NCBI GenBank assembly: GCA_964368875.1
Contig: CAYJDG010000026.1
Coordinates: 1-28,631, forward strand
Reading direction: 5' to 3'
Source of the DNA: CAYJDG01 sp964368875
Lineage (GTDB): Bacteria > Pseudomonadota > Alphaproteobacteria > Micavibrionales > Micavibrionaceae
DNA: 28,631 nt
The notes below the pieces were generated by a model that saw only the letters and a list, made by a program, of their open reading frames with translations, did no database searches and had not been told where the DNA came from. Positions 24,601 to 28,631 of this stretch are shown one piece after another. Numbering within the stretch: the stretch's first letter is position 1; every line of letters begins with the position of its first letter. The position numbers and the translations under genes are program-made.

Positions 24601-24629
24601 GAGGCTTAACCGGAAAAGGAAAACGATCC

Positions 24630-25451
24630 ATGTCTATGCCTGAATTCTCTATGCGCCAGCTCCTCGAAGCAGGCGTTCACTTCGGTCACCACACCCGCCG
24701 CTGGAATCCTAAAATGCGCCCGTTTATTTTCGGCGTGCGTAACGGCGTGCATATCCTCGACCTGCAACAAACCGTTCCGATGCTCGATCAGGCGCTCCGC
24801 GCCGTGCGCGATGTCGCTGCCAATGGTGGCCGCGTTCTGTTCGTCGGCACCAAGCGTCAGGCTCAGGAAAAAGTTGCTGAGTCCGCAAAACGCTGCGGTC
24901 AGTACTACGTCAACCACCGCTGGCTCGGCGGCATGCTGACCAACTGGAAGACACTCTCCCTGTCGATCAACCGCCTGCGCGAACTTGAGCAAATTCAGGC
25001 TCAGGGCAAAGCCGGTGGTTACACCAAAAAAGAACAGCTGATGATGGCTCGCGAGATGGAAAAACTTGATAAGTCCATCGGCGGGATCAAAGACATGGGC
25101 GGCCAGCCTGATGCGATCTTCATCATCGATACCAACAAAGAAGAAATCGCCATCAAGGAAGCCAATGTTCTGGGTATTCCGGTTATCGCGATCATCGACA
25201 GCAACAGCTCGCCAGATGGCGTGCAGTTCCCGATCCCTGGTAACGACGACGCTCTGCGCGCGATCGAAACCTACTGTGATCTGGTTTCTTCCGCGATCCT
25301 CGACGGTATCCAGGCTGAAATGGCTTCCAAAGGCAAAGACAAAGACAGCAAAGCCGCTGTTGATGCCGCTGTCGAAGAAGCTAAAGCTGCTATCCCAGCT
25401 GCTGCCAACGCAGAAGCCGCGCCTGAAATCAAAGCCGCCGCTTCGGCTTAA
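24630..25451 (+). CDS. rpsB: 30S ribosomal protein S2
   Basis: S2 is a late-assembling small-subunit protein on the back of the 30S head. The start chosen is ATG 24630 (MSMPEFSMRQLLEAGVHFGH), with an AAAAGGA ribosome-binding site; the longer in-frame start at 24570 would read through the structured leader. The 273 residues contain the family motifs VHFGHHTRRWNPKM, FVGTKRQAQ, RWLGGMLTNWKT and PDAIFIIDTNKEEIAIKEA, and GIPVIAIIDSNSSPDGVQFPIPGNDDALRAI. The last 40 residues are an Ala/Lys/Glu-rich tail of the kind found in many alphaproteobacterial S2 proteins. tsf follows after an 83-base gap holding a strong hairpin. Confidence 0.98.
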   Translation: MSMPEFSMRQLLEAGVHFGHHTRRWNPKMRPFIFGVRNGVHILDLQQTVPMLDQALRAVRDVAANGGRVLFVGTKRQAQEKVAESAKRCGQYYVNHRWLGGMLTNWKTLSLSINRLRELEQIQAQGKAGGYTKKEQLMMAREMEKLDKSIGGIKDMGGQPDAIFIIDTNKEEIAIKEANVLGIPVIAIIDSNSSPDGVQFPIPGNDDALRAIETYCDLVSSAILDGIQAEMASKGKDKDSKAAVDAAVEEAKAAIPAAANAEAAPEIKAAASA

Positions 25452-25463
25452 ATCCAATCTGTT

Positions 25464-25502
25464 ATCCCGGGCGCATGCGAGACCTCTCGCACCGCTCGGG
25501 AT
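25464..25502 (+). other. Strong intercistronic hairpin between rpsB and tsf
   Basis: ATCCCGGGCG (25464-25473) pairs with CGCTCGGGAT (25493-25502) with one G-U pair. Inside it TGCGAGA (25476-25482) pairs perfectly with TCTCGCA (25485-25491). The result is an almost continuous 17-bp GC-rich stem. No T-run follows, so it is not a standard intrinsic terminator. It may instead be an RNA-processing or stability element, or a partial attenuator setting the S2:EF-Ts ratio. Confidence 0.6.
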
Positions 25503-25534
25503 GGCAAAACCTCTAATCAAAAGGAACTCTCAAA

Positions 25535-26461
25535 ATGGCTGATATCACAGCAGCAATGGTCAAAGACCTTCGCGAAAAAACCGGCGCCGGCATGATGGAT
25601 GCCAAGAACGCCCTCGTCGAAAACAACGGTAACATGGATGAAGCAGTCGACTGGCTGCGTAAAAAAGGCCTCTCGAAAGCCGCCAAGAAATCCGGCCGCA
25701 CGGCTGCTGAAGGTCTGGTTGCAGTTGCGTCGTCTGCCGATGGCAAAACTGCCGCCGTCATCGAAGTCAACGCCGAGACAGATTTCGTTGGCCGTAACGA
25801 ACAGTTCCAGAACTTCGTGCTGAAAAGCGCACAAGTGGCTCTGAAAGCTGGCGATATCGATAGTGTCGGCGCAACTGAGTTCGAAGGTGGCAAGAACACC
25901 AAGGACACGCTGACCGCCCTGATCGCCACAATCGGTGAAAACATGAACCTGCGCCGCTCGGAAAAACTTTCCGTCAGCAACGGCTATGTCGCAACCTACG
26001 TTCACAACGCGGTTGTGCCGAGCCTCGGCAAAATCGGTGTTCTGGTTGCCCTTGAGTCAGCTGCACCTGCGGATAAACTTCAGGCACTCGGCAAACAGCT
26101 CGCGATGCATGTCGCCGCTGCGAACCCTGAGTACCTCGATGCCGCCAGCGTCGACCCGAAAGTGGCAGAGCGCGAGAAGAACATTCACCGCGATACCGCC
26201 CGTGCGTCTGGCAAGCCTGATGACATCATCGAGAAGATGCTCGAAGGCCGGATGCGCAAATATTACGAAGAAGTCTGTCTTCTGGATCAGGTTTTCATCA
26301 TGGACGGCGAGACCAAAATCTCCGCTCTCCTTGAAAAAGCCGCCAAGGATGCCGGTGCACCGATCAAGCTGGCGGCGTTTGCCCGCTACGCCCTTGGTGA
26401 AGGCATCGAGAAGGAAGAAACCGACTTTGCCGCCGAAGTGGCCTCCGTCGTTAACGGTTAA
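25535..26461 (+). CDS. tsf: Elongation factor Ts
   Basis: EF-Ts is the nucleotide exchange factor for EF-Tu. The 308-residue protein has the N-terminal UBA-like domain with the signature LREKTGAGMMDAKNAL and the core motif VNAETDFVGRNEQF, which contacts EF-Tu. The two core subdomains and the short coiled-coil region (near residues 185-230) follow. The length is normal for alphaproteobacteria. AAGGA ten bases upstream is the ribosome-binding site. Pairing with rpsB is almost universal in bacteria. Confidence 0.98.
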   Translation: MADITAAMVKDLREKTGAGMMDAKNALVENNGNMDEAVDWLRKKGLSKAAKKSGRTAAEGLVAVASSADGKTAAVIEVNAETDFVGRNEQFQNFVLKSAQVALKAGDIDSVGATEFEGGKNTKDTLTALIATIGENMNLRRSEKLSVSNGYVATYVHNAVVPSLGKIGVLVALESAAPADKLQALGKQLAMHVAAANPEYLDAASVDPKVAEREKNIHRDTARASGKPDDIIEKMLEGRMRKYYEEVCLLDQVFIMDGETKISALLEKAAKDAGAPIKLAAFARYALGEGIEKEETDFAAEVASVVNG

Positions 26462-26482
26462 GGCCTGCTTTTAAAGGTTTTT

Positions 26483-26515
26483 CGATAGCCGCGTTGCAGA
26501 TGAGCGCGGCTATCG
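26483..26515 (+). other. Perfect 11-bp dyad between tsf and pyrH
   Basis: CGATAGCCGCG (26483-26493) and CGCGGCTATCG (26505-26515) are exact reverse complements around an 11-base loop. No T-run follows on either strand, so a standard terminator is unlikely. A possible pyrH promoter (TTGCAG at 26494-26499, 17 bases, TACATT at 26517-26522) overlaps it, with the -35 in the loop, so the dyad could be an operator as well as an RNA hairpin. Confidence 0.55.
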
Positions 26516-26548
26516 CTACATTAGGACTGTTATTTCACGAGGCACTCA

Positions 26549-27301
26549 ATGACTGCGACCGCAACTGCCATGAAACCAAACCTGCAACCAAAATATAAAC
26601 GCGTGCTCCTGAAGATTTCAGGTGAGGCGCTGATGGGGACCAAAGAGTTCGGGATCGATCCCGATACAGTCGGGCGCATCGCCAACGATGTCAAAGACGT
26701 CGTGGCCATGGGCATCGAAGTTTGTGTCGTCGTCGGGGCAGGAAATATTTTCCGCGGTGTCTCGGGTGCGTCATCTGGCATGGACCGCACCACCGCCGAT
26801 CACATGGGCATGCTCGGGATCGTCATCAACGCGCTGTGTCTGCAAAACGCGCTTGAAAAAATTGGCATCAAGACCCGCGTCCAGTCGGCGCTCTCCATGG
26901 ATCAGGTGTGCGAACCTTACATCCGCCGCAAAGCAATGCGTCACATGGAAAAAGGCCGTGTCGTCATTTTCGCAGCAGGCACCGGCAATCCATACTTTAC
27001 CTCTGATACCGGCGCATCGTTGCGTGCATCGGAAATGAACTGCGACCTGATTGCCAAAGGCACCAAGGTCAACGGCATTTACACGGCCGATCCGATGAAA
27101 GACCCGGATGCGAAGAAATACGAAAAGCTAACCTACATGGATATCCTGACCAAGGATCTGAAGGTCATGGATGCGACCGCCGTGTCGCTCGCCCGCGAGA
27201 ACAAAATCCCGGTGATGGTGTTTTCGATCCGCGAACATGGCAATTTTGCCAAAGTAATGCGCGGCGAGGGTGAGTTCACCATCGTCAGCGACGAGAAATA
27301 A
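26549..27301 (+). CDS. pyrH: Uridylate kinase (UMP kinase)
   Basis: PyrH phosphorylates UMP to UDP, feeding RNA, DNA and sugar-nucleotide synthesis. The 250 residues belong to the amino-acid-kinase fold: KRVLLKISGEALMG, the glycine loop VVVGAGNIFRGV, the UMP-site stretch TADHMGMLGIVINALCLQNAL, GTGNPYFTSDTGASLRASE, and VNGIYTADP. An ACGAGG ribosome-binding site supports the ATG used; an internal Met eight codons in is also possible because the first residues are not conserved. frr begins 11 bases after the stop, in the classic rpsB-tsf-pyrH-frr order. Confidence 0.98.
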   Translation: MTATATAMKPNLQPKYKRVLLKISGEALMGTKEFGIDPDTVGRIANDVKDVVAMGIEVCVVVGAGNIFRGVSGASSGMDRTTADHMGMLGIVINALCLQNALEKIGIKTRVQSALSMDQVCEPYIRRKAMRHMEKGRVVIFAAGTGNPYFTSDTGASLRASEMNCDLIAKGTKVNGIYTADPMKDPDAKKYEKLTYMDILTKDLKVMDATAVSLARENKIPVMVFSIREHGNFAKVMRGEGEFTIVSDEK

Positions 27302-27312
27302 GCGAGGCCGTT

Positions 27313-27867
27313 ATGCCATTTAATATCAATGAACTGAAACAACGTATGCAGGGCGCACAGGATGTTCTTGAAAAAGAATATGTCGGTCTGCGCACCGGGC
27401 GTGCGTCCACCAATATGCTCGAAACCGTCACGGTCGATGCTTATGGTTCGCGCATGCCGCTGAACCAGGTAGGGACCGTCAGCGTTCCCGAGCCGCGCCT
27501 TCTGACCGTGCAGGTATGGGACAGTGGCCTGACCAAATCAGTTGAAAAAGCCATCCGCGATGCGGGCCTTGGTCTGAACCCACAGGGTGAAGGTTCGCTT
27601 ATTCGCGTGCCGGTACCGGAATTGTCGCAGGAACGCCGCATCGAGCTGCAAAAGGTCGCCGGAAAATATGCCGAGCAGGCCCGTGTCTCCGTCCGCAACA
27701 TCCGCCGCGATGGCATGGATGTGATCAAGAAGATGGAAAAGGACAAGGAAATCTCCGAAGACGAAATGAAACGTCTGAGCGACGATGTCCAGAAACTCAC
27801 CGACGACTGCATCAAGAAAATCGATCAGATGCTGCTGGCCAAAGAATCCGACGTGATGAAAATCTAG
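27313..27867 (+). CDS. frr: Ribosome recycling factor
   Basis: RRF splits post-termination ribosomes together with EF-G. The 184-residue protein has the expected three-helix bundle with an inserted beta domain: LRTGRAS near the start, the inserted domain YGSRMPLNQVGTVSVPEPRLL, then ERRIELQKVAGKYAEQARVSVRNIRRD and a long C-terminal helix (KKMEKDKEISEDEMKRL). Length and motifs are standard. A GAGG ribosome-binding site lies nine bases before the ATG. uppS starts directly after its stop with one base between them. Confidence 0.98.
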   Translation: MPFNINELKQRMQGAQDVLEKEYVGLRTGRASTNMLETVTVDAYGSRMPLNQVGTVSVPEPRLLTVQVWDSGLTKSVEKAIRDAGLGLNPQGEGSLIRVPVPELSQERRIELQKVAGKYAEQARVSVRNIRRDGMDVIKKMEKDKEISEDEMKRLSDDVQKLTDDCIKKIDQMLLAKESDVMKI

Positions 27868-27868
27868 T

Positions 27869-28603
27869 ATGAGTGACCAGCCCGCCCCAGACACTGTTCC
27901 GCGTCATGTCGCCATTATTATGGACGGCAACGGTCGGTGGGCACGGGCGCGCAACCTGCCTCGCACAGCGGGGCATCAACGCGGCATTGAATCGGTTCGC
28001 CGCGCCGTCAAATCCGCGGTCGATCTTGAGATCCCTTATCTGACCCTGTTCGGCTTCTCGTCCGAAAACTGGAATCGCCCGCAAGACGAAATCAGCGAGC
28101 TGATGCGTCTGCTGCATTTTTATCTGCGCTCTGAAACGGCGGAACTGCATAAAAACAATATCCGCCTGCGCATCATCGGTGACCGCAGCCGCTTCAGTCC
28201 CGAGATCATCGAACTGATCGACAATGCGGAACGGTTGATGGCAGACAATACCGCGCTGAACCTGACCATCGCGCTGAATTATGGCGGGCGGCAGGACATC
28301 GTGAGCGCGGCGGCCAAACTTGCCGAACATGCGTGGAAAGAAAACCGCAAACTGAGCGAAGAAGAAGTCGGGTTTCTTTTTCCTCAATTCCTGATGACCG
28401 CAGGAATTCCCGATCCGGATCTTCTCATCCGCACGAGCGGCGAGCAGCGCATTTCAAATTTCCTGATCTGGCCATGCGCGTATACGGAATTCTATTTCAC
28501 GGAAACGCTGTGGCCGGATTTCAGCAAGGCTGACCTCGAAGAAGCCCTCAAAGTCTACGCCGTGCGCGACCGCCGGTTCGGAGCGCTGACCCGTAAGGGC
28601 TAG
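27869..28603 (+). CDS. uppS: Isoprenyl transferase (undecaprenyl diphosphate synthase)
   Basis: UppS condenses isopentenyl diphosphate onto farnesyl diphosphate in cis to make undecaprenyl diphosphate, the lipid carrier for peptidoglycan. The 244 residues show the substrate-binding signature IIMDGNGRWARARNLPRTAGH with catalytic Asp19 (equivalent to E. coli Asp26), LFGFSSENWNRP, and the C-terminal RTSGEQRISNFLIWPCAYTEFYF block, which binds isopentenyl diphosphate. The ATG is one base past the frr stop. The next gene begins about 12 bases after its TAG, matching the common frr-uppS-cdsA order. Confidence 0.97.
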   Translation: MSDQPAPDTVPRHVAIIMDGNGRWARARNLPRTAGHQRGIESVRRAVKSAVDLEIPYLTLFGFSSENWNRPQDEISELMRLLHFYLRSETAELHKNNIRLRIIGDRSRFSPEIIELIDNAERLMADNTALNLTIALNYGGRQDIVSAAAKLAEHAWKENRKLSEEEVGFLFPQFLMTAGIPDPDLLIRTSGEQRISNFLIWPCAYTEFYFTETLWPDFSKADLEEALKVYAVRDRRFGALTRKG

Positions 28604-28614
28604 GCGAGAATGCC

Positions 28615-28631
28615 ATGCTGACACTTAGCAA
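28615..28631 (+). CDS. Start of next gene, probably phosphatidate cytidylyltransferase (3' truncated)
   Basis: Only five codons and two bases are visible (MLTLS). The ATG at 28610 runs into a stop after three codons, so the ATG at 28615 is preferred, with a GGCGAGA purine stretch upstream as ribosome-binding site. The cdsA assignment rests entirely on the conserved order after uppS, not on sequence. Confidence 0.4.

Noticed and set aside
24570..24629. Upstream ATG extending rpsB by 20 codons
   Set aside because: The extension lies in the structured leader and lacks S2 similarity, and the ATG at 24630 has a good ribosome-binding site.
24606..25520. Minus-strand open frame of 304 codons opposite rpsB
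   Set aside because: Shadow of a conserved ribosomal gene; low-complexity Phe/Asp-rich translation and no supporting start signals.
1..28631. Defence, toxin-antitoxin, mobile-element or CRISPR systems
   Set aside because: Most genes are core metabolism, respiration or translation genes; none of the six unrecognised genes shows a nuclease, toxin, transposase or repeat signature.

Overview
The window reads as a chromosomal core segment of an alphaproteobacterium of moderate G+C content. Every supported gene lies on the + strand. The gene order is typical of Alphaproteobacteria: a nuo operon running into birA, coaX, RNase J, a DUF1467 protein, proS, lolCD and dnaE, followed by rpsB-tsf-pyrH-frr-uppS and the first codons of what is probably cdsA. 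The DUF1467 protein and RNase J next to biotin ligase and type III pantothenate kinase point the same way. A Micavibrio-like or other deep-branching lineage is possible, but this is only a guess from composition and the many unrecognised small genes. I see no tRNA, rRNA, CRISPR array, insertion sequence or prophage.

Positions 1-12590 hold the distal part of the complex I operon: nuoF (5' truncated), nuoG, nuoH, nuoI, nuoJ, nuoK, nuoL, nuoM and nuoN. Three unrecognised genes interrupt it: a secreted four-cysteine protein between nuoF and nuoG, a five-helix membrane protein overlapping the end of nuoI, and a soluble orphan inside an AT-rich gap before nuoJ. That gap (5551-6640) also holds hairpins, an imperfect direct repeat on both sides of the orphan gene, a terminator-like structure and a possible nuoJ promoter. 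It is the least ordinary part of the window.

Positions 12590-20084 are a tightly packed run of 1-8 base overlaps and short gaps, consistent with one long transcript: biotin ligase, pantothenate kinase (CoA synthesis), RNase J (RNA decay), two small envelope proteins, prolyl-tRNA synthetase, and the lipoprotein-release transporter LolC/LolD. The prolyl-tRNA synthetase is of the archaeal/eukaryotic-like class. It sits in the place where alphaproteobacteria normally carry the short bacterial form, which is the clearest protein-level surprise here.

Positions 20090-28631 hold dnaE, two small unrecognised genes, and then the translation and envelope block. rpsB has a good sigma70-type promoter and a folded leader of the kind expected for S2 autoregulation. 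Strong dyads without a T-tract occupy the rpsB-tsf and tsf-pyrH gaps. UppS and the probable CdsA connect this block to cell-wall lipid carrier and phospholipid synthesis.

I found no evident new multi-gene system. The best leads are the ProRS replacement, the orphan-bearing gap in the nuo operon, and the RNA structures around rpsB, tsf and pyrH.
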